Below the pieces are notes generated by a model, which ran no database searches, had not been told where the DNA came from, and worked only from the letters and a program-made list of their open reading frames with translations. A stretch of 64,000 nucleotides of DNA, taken from positions 5,950 through 69,949 of the forward strand of contig JBAZWL010000026.1 in assembly GCA_041660405.1 (NCBI GenBank), in the 5' to 3' direction. The DNA comes from Taibaiella sp041660405 (GTDB lineage Bacteria; Bacteroidota; Bacteroidia; Chitinophagales; Chitinophagaceae). The position numbers and the translations under genes are program-made. Within the stretch, counting starts at the first letter, position 1. The number at the start of each line of letters is the position of its first letter. Positions 1 through 8,348 of this stretch are shown here, piece after piece.

Positions 1-3
1 ACT

Positions 4-1881
4 TTAATAATCAATCTGCAGATTCAGGCTATCTCTTAATAATTTCAGTGCGGGATTCTGTGTGGCCATAAGCTCGTAAATTTCCAGCTTGGTTAGTACA
101 CGTTCTTTGGGCTCTTCTTTTCTGGCTGTGGTATCATATTGTACCATAATTCTAAGATCGGGAATTCTGGTTTTTTGTTTACCAAAATCCATAAATACTT
201 CTCTTTGGTTCTGTCCGTAAATCATATTTACTTCAGAAACACAAACGATCTTCAATTCATTTCCTGAAATGTATTGAATACTCATCATATCCAGCTGGGC
301 CGCTACCGGCATCTGTTTCAGTTCATTACGTACATATTCTTTGAATTCACTAAACAGCTGCTCTGCTACTTCCTGGCTCAACACCATAGGCTCACCGGCA
401 TGTGCCTCTGCTTGTTCACTTTGCTGTTGTATCTCCTGCAATATATTAAGCCCTAGCTTAGGTCTTTTTGATTGGAGGGATGGTGGAGGAACAGCAGCAG
501 TCTGTGTCTGCGGTACACTCATCTCAACAGGCCTGGCTGCTGGCGTTATCTTTGGTTCTGCTACTACTGGCTGCACTTCCTGTACCGGTGTGCTGTAAAC
601 GTTTGCAGGTAAAGCTTTCACAGGTTCAGAAGGAGCGTGCGATGGTGTAACTGCTGGCGGTGTATTAAAACTTTGTGGTGGTGCAAAAGAAGTTGGCTGC
701 GGTGCCTGCCCTCGATTGATTACTGATTCATCAGGTTTTTTTTTTAGTTCAGAACCGTTCAGTTCCAATTGCGCTGTATTCAATACATCATTAAGGTAAC
801 AAAGCCGAATGAGGCACAGTTCTAAATGCAACCGTTTGTTGAGCGCATTGCGGAAACCCATCTCTGCATCGTTAAGTACACTTAAGCCCGACAGAATATA
901 TGAAGATGGAATGATCTGCGCTTTCTCAAAATAAATACGCTTATGATCTTCCGGAACGTCCAATAGCTGTGCCATGCGCACATCTTTACTCAGCAGGAGA
1001 TTACGGAAATGTTCAGCAAAACCATTGAGGATCACATCACCTTCAAAACCACGTTGCAATATATTATCCAGCAACAACAAAGCTGCTCCTATGTCTTTAC
1101 TTAGCAGAATATCTCCGAGCTTGAAATATACATCTGCATCAAGAATATTCAGGTGTTCTACCGTTTGTGCGTAGGTAAGCTGCCCGTTGGTAAAACCGGC
1201 AATACGGTCCATCATAGACAAGGCATCACGCATACAGCCTTCGCTCTTTTGCGCAATGATGTGCAATGCGTTATTCTGCGCTTCTACATTTTCCTTCACA
1301 CATATACTGGCCAGATGGCCTACAATATCTTCCGTCTGAATTCTTTTAAAATCGAATATCTGGCAGCGGGAAAGTATAGTAGGTAATATCTTGTGTTTTT
1401 CGGTAGTTGCCAGGATGAAAATAGCATACGATGGCGGTTCTTCAAGTGTTTTCAAGAAAGCATTGAAAGCCGCAGTGCTGAGCATGTGTACCTCATCTAT
1501 GATATAGATTTTGTACTTGCCGTGTTGCGGTGCATAACGTACCTGCTCTGTAAGCGAACGGATATCATCTACCGAGTTATTGCTCGCAGCATCCAGTTCA
1601 AAAATATTGAAAGAAGTATTATCCTGGAAAGACAGGCAAGTGCTGCATTCGCCACAGGCCTCCATATCAGGAGTAGGATTTTCGCAATTGATGGTACGTG
1701 CCAGAATACGCGCACATGTCGTTTTACCTACACCACGCGGCCCGCAGAACAAATAGGCATGAGCCAGATGTTGTGTTCGAATCGCATTTTTAAGGGTAGT
1801 GGTAATATGTTGTTGCCCGACAACGGTGTCAAACGTCTGAGGGCGGTATTTTCGCGCTGACACAATATACTGTTCCGACAT
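4..1881 (-). CDS. dnaX: DNA polymerase III subunit gamma/tau
   Basis: Clamp-loader ATPase of the replicative polymerase. The protein (625 aa from the chosen start) opens with the family-typical SEQYIVSARKYRPQTF and VVGQQHI. A Walker A motif GPRGVGKTT, a four-Cys zinc cluster (C..CGECSTC), a DEVHML Walker B and an LEEPP/FILATTE sensor region follow. Domain III ends near residue 375. A Pro/Gln-rich linker (about 385-510) then leads to a C-terminal tau-like domain. I start at the ATG ending at 1881 because the 49 upstream in-frame residues look nothing like the family. A run of ten A residues (minus strand) lies at codons 379-382, just after domain III, and is listed separately. The gene is divergent from the lipoprotein gene at 2031. 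The identification is secure; the start is well supported by homology. Confidence 0.97.
   Translation of the reverse strand: MSEQYIVSARKYRPQTFDTVVGQQHITTTLKNAIRTQHLAHAYLFCGPRGVGKTTCARILARTINCENPTPDMEACGECSTCLSFQDNTSFNIFELDAASNNSVDDIRSLTEQVRYAPQHGKYKIYIIDEVHMLSTAAFNAFLKTLEEPPSYAIFILATTEKHKILPTILSRCQIFDFKRIQTEDIVGHLASICVKENVEAQNNALHIIAQKSEGCMRDALSMMDRIAGFTNGQLTYAQTVEHLNILDADVYFKLGDILLSKDIGAALLLLDNILQRGFEGDVILNGFAEHFRNLLLSKDVRMAQLLDVPEDHKRIYFEKAQIIPSSYILSGLSVLNDAEMGFRNALNKRLHLELCLIRLCYLNDVLNTAQLELNGSELKKKPDESVINRGQAPQPTSFAPPQSFNTPPAVTPSHAPSEPVKALPANVYSTPVQEVQPVVAEPKITPAARPVEMSVPQTQTAAVPPPSLQSKRPKLGLNILQEIQQQSEQAEAHAGEPMVLSQEVAEQLFSEFKEYVRNELKQMPVAAQLDMMSIQYISGNELKIVCVSEVNMIYGQNQREVFMDFGKQKTRIPDLRIMVQYDTTARKEEPKERVLTKLEIYELMATQNPALKLLRDSLNLQIDY
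736..745 (-). promoter_or_regulatory. A10 slippage-type tract in dnaX
   Basis: Ten consecutive A residues on the coding strand, encoding the Lys-Lys-Lys of LKKKP just after domain III. One extra A gives ACC TGA, a stop after one codon. One missing A gives AAC CTG ATG AAT CAG TAA, a stop after five codons. Both alternative frames would therefore yield a gamma-like protein of about 383-387 residues. Thermus dnaX is known to use transcriptional slippage on an A9 tract for this purpose. That slippage happens here is inference. Confidence 0.55.
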
Positions 1882-2030
1882 GGCTGCAAGTTCTGAAATT
1901 TGATGGAGATAGCAAAAAAGTAAACCGTGATGTGAAATTAAGGATTGATTAGATTTGCCAGCCCGTTCTTTATCGTGGGAAATATCGATATTTACAATAT
2001 TACACAGTACAATTAAGCAGAAAAGCAACC

Positions 2031-3002
2031 ATGAGTAAAAATATTAAAGGATTATTTTTTGTTCTTTTTTCCTGTCTTCTTTTTTTCTCTTGTAAGAAAG
2101 ATGTGCTGGAACCTGAAGAAGCCAATCAAATAATGGTACCGGCTACACACGATCTTAATCGTATTGTATTTGTAAATGATACGCTTGGATTTATTGCGGG
2201 TGGCGAAAAATATGAGAACACCGAAATTTTAACCACTAAAGATGGTGGCAAAACCTGGTCCCGCTTTTACCTCGATAAGGATGGAAGTAAAGGCGTTTAT
2301 GGCCTGGCTGTGTATGGATCGAGCGTTTATGGCGCAGGTTATGATGGTAAATTTTACAAACAAGAAGCATCGGGACAAGGATGGCAAGTAATACAAACAT
2401 CTTATTGGGAATGGTTTCAAAGTATCACCTTTACAGGGGCAAATAAAGGATTTATAATATCCGGAGAGGGTTACAGGGGTGGTCGCCTTTATAGCACAGA
2501 TTCTATGGGCCATTTGTCCCGGATCGACACATTTGAATTCCAATTGGTTGATATTCAATTCGCTAATGAACAAGTAGGCTATATTTCAGGGTATGGTTCT
2601 GTTTTGAAAACAGAAGATGGAGGTAGTACCTGGGTGCTGCAAAATGTAAAAGGAGATCTGTTCAGAAGTGTAAGTTGTGTGGATCAGAGCAATGTCTGGA
2701 TGGTAGGATATAATGGCAGCATTATTCATACCAGCGATGGTGGTGCCCATTGGGAACACCAACGGAATGGCGACAATCCTTTATTGAAAAAATATCGTTT
2801 ACGTGCTGTGGCCTTTAAAGATTTGCACACCGGCTACGCAGCCGGCGACAAAGGAATAATATTGAAAACAACGGATGGCGGTGCACATTGGATAGAATTT
2901 AAACATCTTACAGATAATGATTTTAAATGCCTGACCATTCATCCGGATGGGAGCCTTTGGGTAGCCGGTGCCGATGGTATGGTTTTCCACATTAAAGAAT
3001 AA
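2031..3002 (+). CDS. YCF48/BNR-repeat lipoprotein
   Basis: Predicted outer-surface or periplasmic lipoprotein of 323 aa. The N-terminus MSKNIKGLFFVLFSCLLFFSC is a lipoprotein signal peptide with a lipobox ending at Cys21, followed by KKD. The rest is a beta-propeller-like repeat protein. Asp-box type motifs recur as TKDGGKTW, TEDGGSTW, TSDGGAHW and TTDGGAHW, each about 40-60 residues apart, with IVFVNDTLGFIAGG and VAFKDLHTGYAAGD as the matching blade strands. This is the pattern of the YCF48/photosystem-II-assembly-like and BNR/sortilin families, which in Bacteroidota are common and mostly uncharacterised. It is divergent from dnaX with 149 bp between the start codons. No enzymatic motif is visible and the partner is unknown. 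Confidence 0.85.
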   Translation: MSKNIKGLFFVLFSCLLFFSCKKDVLEPEEANQIMVPATHDLNRIVFVNDTLGFIAGGEKYENTEILTTKDGGKTWSRFYLDKDGSKGVYGLAVYGSSVYGAGYDGKFYKQEASGQGWQVIQTSYWEWFQSITFTGANKGFIISGEGYRGGRLYSTDSMGHLSRIDTFEFQLVDIQFANEQVGYISGYGSVLKTEDGGSTWVLQNVKGDLFRSVSCVDQSNVWMVGYNGSIIHTSDGGAHWEHQRNGDNPLLKKYRLRAVAFKDLHTGYAAGDKGIILKTTDGGAHWIEFKHLTDNDFKCLTIHPDGSLWVAGADGMVFHIKE

Positions 3003-3230
3003 CAACCCAATATTTATGTATTTTTATACGTCTTTATTTGTATCACACGCCTGCTAATACTTTTAATTTCAGCCGGGAACAAACTAATACCGTTGCACTT
3101 TGCGTTAATGATATTGCAGATTGATGACAATTAGTATTCTCCCATCGGAGAAAAAAAGTAAGCAGTAATATAAGAAAAGCACTTAGATACATTTAAAGAA
3201 AGGGAATAGCTATAGATATCAGAAGAATAC

Positions 3231-3809
3231 ATGCCGGAATATATTGAGCAGGACATAATTGAAGGTTGCCGACGGAATGACCGGTCGCTCCAGGAACATC
3301 TGTATAAAAAATATTACAGTTTGTTTCTGAAGTTGTGCGCCCGTTACGCTAAGGACATGCATGATGCAGAACAATTGGTACAGGATGGTTTTCTGAAAAT
3401 ATTTAACCACATGAATGATTATTCCGGCAAAGGCTCTTTTGAGGGCTGGATGCGGAGAATTGTGGTGAATACCTGCCTGGATTATTTAAAAAGTAAGTAC
3501 CTCAAAAATGCTATGCAATTACATTTTCCGAATGAAATAGCAGAATCAGGTACATTCAGTATAAATAATAATGCGCTGGATAAGATCGCCATGAAAGATC
3601 TTCTAGGTATTATCCAGACATTGCCGCCTATGAGCCGTACGGTGTTTAACCTGTTTGTGTTTGAAGGATATAGTCATAAAGAAATAGGGAAAATACTGGA
3701 GATGAGTGAAGGCACATCTCAATGGCATGTAAACAATGCACGCAAAAACCTTCAGCAAAAAATTATAGCAAATCAGTTGATAGAAAATAAATATTATGAG
3801 CAAAAATGA
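3231..3809 (+). CDS. ECF-type RNA polymerase sigma factor
   Basis: A 192-aa sigma-70 family protein of the extracytoplasmic-function class. Region 2 is seen as LYKKYYSLFLKLCARYAKDMHDAEQLVQDGFLKIF...FEGWMRRIVVNTCLDYLK (about residues 23-90). Region 4 is LPPMSRTVFNLFVFEGYSHKEIGKILEMSEGTSQWHVNNARKNLQQKI (about 130-178), with a helix-turn-helix. The stop codon lies inside the next gene (14-bp overlap), so the two are almost certainly co-translated. The following membrane protein is the likely anti-sigma partner. The 228 bp before it hold no obvious gene. Target promoters cannot be told from the sequence. Confidence 0.95.
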   Translation: MPEYIEQDIIEGCRRNDRSLQEHLYKKYYSLFLKLCARYAKDMHDAEQLVQDGFLKIFNHMNDYSGKGSFEGWMRRIVVNTCLDYLKSKYLKNAMQLHFPNEIAESGTFSINNNALDKIAMKDLLGIIQTLPPMSRTVFNLFVFEGYSHKEIGKILEMSEGTSQWHVNNARKNLQQKIIANQLIENKYYEQK

Positions 3810-5163
3810 ATTTGATGAGTTGCTCTTAAAAAAATTTCGTGAAGCGGAACTAGAGTATAACCCGGCAAGTTGGGATAAGCTTTCCCAATTATTGTCATCA
3901 AGCCCTGCTGCCGGAGACAGTTCATTTGATGAGCTGCTCAGGAACAAGCTTCAGGACGATGAACTGGAGTATAAAGCGGAACATTGGGAGCAATTAGCCC
4001 TTTTGCTTCCTCCTACCCTGGTGCCTGTAAGTGATCGCACTACTTTTACTACCGGGAATAAAAACAAAAGATGGGGATTGGCAGCAGGTATTGCAGCGGC
4101 CATCGTACTTATGGTTGGTACTGTATTTTTCTTCAGGCAAATAAATAATGGCCCGGATAAATCAATTCAACCTTCTTTAGTAAAAAAAGATCCAAAGTCT
4201 AATAATAGCAATACAACTATTCCGCAGAATAATACAAATGCGGTAACGAATACGCCACAAAACCCGGCCATAGCGCATCAAAATAATGTGCAGCCGCAAA
4301 CGGCCTCCCCTGTTCAGCAACAGGCTGCAAAAAATAATACCCAAAACAATTCTTTATACAATACTATAAATCCTACAATCCCGAATATAATTACACCGCA
4401 ACAACCTGAGCAAATTGCGCAAAACAATATTATACCATCACAGCCAGCTATAATACAGGAGAAGCCTCCTGTTGAGCAGAAAATAACTACACTGGATAAA
4501 GAAAATCAAGTACGAGAAAATTATGCCTACAACAATACTACCTATACTTCAGCCTTTTATGAGGGCAATGGCAAAAACAATAAAAAGGCAAAAACCAGTG
4601 TAGCTTTAGGTGGCGGCGTGAATTACGGCAATCTGAATACCGGCTATTCAGCTGGTGTAAGCATCAGGCGCAAAGTAGCCGGCGATTTCTTTGTAGATGG
4701 CACTGTGGCTATGATGTATAATAACAATGCCAACAATGTTGCCATTAATAATGGTCCTTCGCTTTCAGATAATAACAATACGGCAGCACGTCCGGCTGCA
4801 TTCAATGAAACACCTTTGGCTTCGCCCGCTTTAGATCCTATTCAAAAATTGTACTACGTCCAGTTTAATCCATCTATAGGGTATCAGATCGAAAAACATG
4901 TAGCGCTAAGTGTTGGTGGAGATTTCCAGAAAATGCTGAACAAAACTGAAGAGATTGTGCAGCCTGAAAGCAATAATTCCAAACTGTTTCCCAACCTCGA
5001 TGTAGGGTTAACAGCCAAGTCAGAATTCTCTATCACTCCCAATATACAGGCAGGGCTTATGTATCGTGAAGGCCTGAATAACCTGCTTAAAAATGATGGG
5101 TCAAAATATGTAAACCGTAGATATATACAAGTACAATTCAAGTATAATATTCCGGTAAATTAG
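3796..5163 (+). CDS. Anti-sigma-like membrane protein with duplicated N-terminal motif
   Basis: A 455-aa protein whose start overlaps the sigma factor gene by 14 bp. The cytoplasmic N-terminus carries a motif twice: FDELLLKKFREAELEYNPASW (about residues 5-25) and FDELLRNKLQDDELEYKAEHW (about 43-63), each followed by a short Leu-rich stretch. One membrane helix follows (GLAAGIAAAIVLMVGTVFFF, about 93-113). Next comes an Asn/Gln/Pro-rich low-complexity linker (about 125-235). The C-terminal 180 residues read like an outer-membrane beta-barrel domain, from GGGVNYGNLNTGYSAG to VNRRYIQVQFKYNIPV. The context and topology suggest a transmembrane regulator of the ECF sigma factor. No standard zinc anti-sigma motif is seen, so that role is inference. 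Confidence 0.75.
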   Translation: MSKNEFDELLLKKFREAELEYNPASWDKLSQLLSSSPAAGDSSFDELLRNKLQDDELEYKAEHWEQLALLLPPTLVPVSDRTTFTTGNKNKRWGLAAGIAAAIVLMVGTVFFFRQINNGPDKSIQPSLVKKDPKSNNSNTTIPQNNTNAVTNTPQNPAIAHQNNVQPQTASPVQQQAAKNNTQNNSLYNTINPTIPNIITPQQPEQIAQNNIIPSQPAIIQEKPPVEQKITTLDKENQVRENYAYNNTTYTSAFYEGNGKNNKKAKTSVALGGGVNYGNLNTGYSAGVSIRRKVAGDFFVDGTVAMMYNNNANNVAINNGPSLSDNNNTAARPAAFNETPLASPALDPIQKLYYVQFNPSIGYQIEKHVALSVGGDFQKMLNKTEEIVQPESNNSKLFPNLDVGLTAKSEFSITPNIQAGLMYREGLNNLLKNDGSKYVNRRYIQVQFKYNIPVN

Positions 5164-5231
5164 TGCGGCATGGGATAAAAATAATGTTTGCAATCCATTT
5201 TCATTTTGTTTCATGCCTGCTTATTTCGCCG

Positions 5232-5268
5232 AGGTGTTCTTCTTACCAGGAGAACACCTTTTCTTTTG
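5232..5268 (+). terminator. Terminator of the sigma/anti-sigma operon
   Basis: Inverted repeat AGGTGTTCT (5232-5240) / AGAACACCT (5251-5259) followed by a T-rich tail. It lies about 70 bp after the membrane-protein stop codon and before lysS. Confidence 0.75.
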
Positions 5269-5293
5269 ATGATGCATAAGCCTTATTATTATG

Positions 5294-5301
5294 TACTTTT
5301 G
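5294..5301 (+). promoter_or_regulatory. Bacteroidota -7 element before lysS
   Basis: TACTTTTG matches the TAnnTTTG consensus and lies 35 bp before the lysS start codon. I see no well-spaced TTG -33 element, so confidence is moderate. Confidence 0.45.
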
Positions 5302-5336
5302 CAGCCGATTATTTAAAAACATTTACCATAACTGAT

Positions 5337-6860
5337 ATGCAAACTACACTTAGCGAACAGGAAATTGTACGCAGAGAGAAACTTTCCAGACTACAGGAAG
5401 CAGGGATAGATCCGTATCCTGCTCCGCTCTACCCGGTATCCCACTACTCTGCCGATATAAAGGCTGAATTTACTGAAGAGCAAAAGGAAGCATTCAGTAA
5501 GGTATGTGTAGCAGGTCGTATTGTGAGTATTAATGATAAAGGAAAAGTATTTTTCATAAAAGTACAGGACAGCAAAGGCATCATCCAGCTATATGTAAAG
5601 CGTGATGAACTTTGTCCTGATGAGGATAAATCTTTCTGGGAAAATGTAGTAAAACATGGTTTGGATCTGGGCGACATTATTGGTGCCACCGGCTATGTAT
5701 TCATTACCAAAACAGGAGAAACATCAATACATACCGAAACGCTTACTTTACTATCCAAATCTTTAAAGCCGCTACCGGTAGTAAAAAAAGACGAGGAAGG
5801 AAATATATTTGATGCCGTTACTGACCCTGAATTCCGCTACCGTCAACGTTATGCTGACCTGATTGTAACTGATGGCGTGAAAGAAACTTTTGTGAAGATC
5901 ACAAAAATGAAAAATGCTATCCGCGATTTCCTGAATCATCATGGTGCGCTGGAAGTAGATACACCAGTACTGCAAAGTATTCCGGGCGGTGCTGCTGCAC
6001 GTCCTTTTGTTACCCATCATAATGCATTGGACATTCCTTTGTATCTGCGTATTGCCAATGAACTTTATCTGAAACGCCTTATTGTAGGCGGTTTTGATTG
6101 GGTGTATGAATTCAGTCGCAACTTCCGTAATGAAGGTATGGACCGGACGCACAATCCGGAATTTACTGTACTGGAATTTTACGTGGCCTATAAAGACTAC
6201 TTCTGGATGATGGAAACTACAGAGCAATTGCTGGAGAAAGTAGCTTTCGCTACCAACAATACCACGATTGCCAAAGTGGGTGATAATGAGATCAATTTTA
6301 AAGCGCCTTACGCACGTGTAAGTATATACGATGCTATTAAAGAGCATACTGGCTTCGACATTTCTGAAATGGATGAAGAAGGTCTTCGAGGTGTATGTAA
6401 ACAATTGAACATTCCCGTTGCACCAAGTATGGGCAGAGGTAAATTAATAGATGAAATCTTTGGTGAAAAATGTGAGGCTAATTATATACAGCCTACTTTC
6501 ATCATCGACTATCCTATCGAAATGAGTCCGCTTACAAAAAAACACAGAAGCAAAAAAGGTCTTGTAGAACGTTTTGAGCTTATGATCAATGGTAAAGAAA
6601 TTGCCAATGCATATACCGAACTTAACGATCCGATAGATCAGCGTGAACGCTTTGAAGAACAACTCAGCCTGATGGAAAGAGGTGACGATGAAGCTATGTT
6701 TATAGACCATGATTTCCTTCGTGCATTGGAGTATGGTATGCCACCTACAGCTGGTATAGGCTTTGGTATAGATCGCCTGGCTATGCTGCTTACCGGGCAA
6801 TCATCCATACAGGATGTTTTATTCTTCCCACAAATGCGTCCTGAAAAAACACAATCATAA
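5337..6860 (+). CDS. lysS: Lysyl-tRNA synthetase, class II
   Basis: Charges tRNA-Lys. The 507-aa length is normal for the family. The N-terminal OB-fold anticodon-binding domain covers about residues 55-150 (VAGRIVSINDKGKVFFIKVQDSKGIIQLY). The class II catalytic core follows: motif 1 region RNAIRDFLNHHGALEVDTPVL, motif 2 FRNEGMDRTHNPEFTVLEFY, and motif 3 GIGFGIDRLAMLLTG near the C-terminus. The start is well placed, with MQTTLSEQEIVRREKLSRLQ as in relatives. It stands alone between terminators with its own -7 element. An 11-12-bp stem terminator follows directly. Confidence 0.98.
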   Translation: MQTTLSEQEIVRREKLSRLQEAGIDPYPAPLYPVSHYSADIKAEFTEEQKEAFSKVCVAGRIVSINDKGKVFFIKVQDSKGIIQLYVKRDELCPDEDKSFWENVVKHGLDLGDIIGATGYVFITKTGETSIHTETLTLLSKSLKPLPVVKKDEEGNIFDAVTDPEFRYRQRYADLIVTDGVKETFVKITKMKNAIRDFLNHHGALEVDTPVLQSIPGGAAARPFVTHHNALDIPLYLRIANELYLKRLIVGGFDWVYEFSRNFRNEGMDRTHNPEFTVLEFYVAYKDYFWMMETTEQLLEKVAFATNNTTIAKVGDNEINFKAPYARVSIYDAIKEHTGFDISEMDEEGLRGVCKQLNIPVAPSMGRGKLIDEIFGEKCEANYIQPTFIIDYPIEMSPLTKKHRSKKGLVERFELMINGKEIANAYTELNDPIDQRERFEEQLSLMERGDDEAMFIDHDFLRALEYGMPPTAGIGFGIDRLAMLLTGQSSIQDVLFFPQMRPEKTQS

Positions 6861-6869
6861 ATACTTCAG

Positions 6870-6901
6870 CAGGAACAAGCCTAAAGGTTTGTTCCTGTTT
6901 T
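6870..6901 (+). terminator. Terminator after lysS
   Basis: Stem CAGGAACAAGCC (6870-6881), loop TAAA, GGTTTGTTCCTG (6886-6897) with one G-U pair, then TTTT. Confidence 0.8.
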
Positions 6902-6914
6902 AAATTTATCTATC

Positions 6915-7279
6915 ATGTCCTCAGTAGACCCATTTTTCGCATTTTCGATTTACCCAAAGCGTTTGAGTTTTATGTTGACTGGCTTGGCTTTACTGTAGAT
7001 TGGGAACATAGATACGGAGAAAATTTTCCTATTTATATGCAGGTTTCCAAAGATGATATTGTCTTTCATTTAAGCGAACATTATGGCGATGCCTGCCCGG
7101 GCTCAAAGGTATATATAGAATACACCGGCGATCTTCAGGCTTATCAAAAAGAATTGAGCCGGAAAGATTACCGGTATTACAAACCCTGCCTGGAACACGA
7201 GCCTGGAGGTGCAACAATGGAACTGATCGATCCATTTGGGAATAAGATACTTTTTTCGGCTAAAAAAGAACAAGACTAG
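6915..7279 (+). pseudogene. Glyoxalase/bleomycin-resistance family gene with 5' frameshift
   Basis: Vicinal-oxygen-chelate fold protein, interrupted near its start. From 6929 one frame reads PIFRIFDLPKAFEFYVDWLG, continuing with FTVDWEHRYGENFPIYMQ and to a stop at 7277-7279. This is the full expected N-terminus of this short family. The only ATG in the right place (6915, MSSV) is out of frame by one base with that stretch, and I find no in-frame ATG, GTG or TTG upstream. The first in-frame ATG (7037) would remove about 35 conserved residues and leave 80 aa. The conserved tail GGATMELIDPFGNKILF, with the metal-ligand Glu region, is intact. Either one base is missing between 6915 and 6929 (mutation or sequencing error) or a rare start codon is used. 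Confidence 0.7.
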
Positions 7280-7323
7280 ATCGTTCGCACTCCTTACATT
7301 TACAGTTAAACATTTCACTATAC

Positions 7324-8262
7324 ATGGGCATACTCCGGATTGCTATTTGTTCCATCTTCATACTTTCGAGCTGTTCATTACTGCATGCGCAAAAGAATGA
7401 GTATAGCCTCAAAGGCTTTATGGGTGTACAAGGTGGAGAATCTTTTACTTACAAACTGGAACTTAAAGATTCGGTAGGTAATATATTGAGCGGTTATGCC
7501 TACACGTATCTTAACGAAAAGAATGATGTAAAGACTTACGTAATAGCCGAAGCAGATCGTGACAAGAAAACATTGTTCATCAGGGAAGCGACTATTATAC
7601 ACAATCACTATTTTGAAAGCAGAGCTCTTATATGCCTGGTAGAGTCTTTGTTAACTTATAATAATACAGAACATACCCTATCTGGTCCGTTGACTACCAT
7701 GACGGCCGGAAATGGCGCCAGTTGCAGCAAAGGCAGTATTACCTTTACCAATGTCACTGAATTGAATAACCTTTTTAATCCTGAATTAAAAAGTGAGTTA
7801 CCTGTAGCCCAGGCAGCCCAGAAGCCCGTTCCCACAAAGGCTCCTAAAATTGTTTACGATACACTGCGCAAGTCCAAACCTGCTACAGTAAACACAAAGC
7901 CAGTTCCAGAAATTAAAAAACCGGAAACTATAACAGAAGGAAAAGACAAAACATATCGCTGGCAATCGGACAATATTGTATTGGAAATATGGGATGGGAA
8001 TAATGAAGACAATGATCGCGTTACGATACTGTTTAATGGTACAGAATTGCTTAAAGATTATGTACTTACCAAACAGAAAAAGAAACTATCCATTCCTGTT
8101 GGCGGCAACGAGCTAAACATTATAACTATTATAGCCAATAACGAAGGTGGCGATCCGCCTAATACGGCTAACATTCTGTTAAGCGATAATGATGTTCAGT
8201 ACGATGTTATAGCTCACAATACTATTGGGAAAAGAGCTTTGATAAAAATTATGAAGAAATAA
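7324..8262 (+). CDS. Secreted hypothetical protein with C-terminal beta domain
   Basis: A 312-aa protein that I do not recognise as a characterised family. Residues 1-22 form a signal peptide (MGILRIAICSIFILSSCSLLHAQ). A cysteine near the hydrophobic core end (SSCSLLHA) makes a lipoprotein conceivable, but cleavage after HAQ fits better. Residues 25-150 look like a beta-rich domain starting YSLKGFMGVQGGESFTYKLEL. A Pro/Lys-rich linker (about 165-212) leads to a last domain. It has the pattern DNIVLEIWDGNNEDNDRVTILFNG, LNIITIIANNEGGDPPNTANILL. This pattern is common at the C-terminus of Bacteroidota secreted proteins. It is followed by a strong bidirectional terminator. Confidence 0.75.
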   Translation: MGILRIAICSIFILSSCSLLHAQKNEYSLKGFMGVQGGESFTYKLELKDSVGNILSGYAYTYLNEKNDVKTYVIAEADRDKKTLFIREATIIHNHYFESRALICLVESLLTYNNTEHTLSGPLTTMTAGNGASCSKGSITFTNVTELNNLFNPELKSELPVAQAAQKPVPTKAPKIVYDTLRKSKPATVNTKPVPEIKKPETITEGKDKTYRWQSDNIVLEIWDGNNEDNDRVTILFNGTELLKDYVLTKQKKKLSIPVGGNELNIITIIANNEGGDPPNTANILLSDNDVQYDVIAHNTIGKRALIKIMKK

Positions 8263-8295
8263 TCTGCTTGTTATTGCAAGGTTTATATACAACTT

Positions 8296-8320
8296 AAAAC
8301 CCTCCACAGGGGAGGGTTTT
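8296..8320 (+). terminator. Bidirectional terminator between convergent genes
   Basis: AAAACCCTCC / GGAGGGTTTT with a 5-nt loop. The A-run before and T-run after would serve both the secreted-protein gene (+) and the barrel-protein gene (-). Confidence 0.85.
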
Positions 8321-8348
8321 GTTTGATGTCATAGTATTGAACATTAAA

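Noticed and set aside
1882..2028. Longer dnaX start at 2028
   Set aside because: The extra 49 residues are unlike any DnaX N-terminus and cover the promoter region; the family start MSEQYIVSARKYRP is at 1881.
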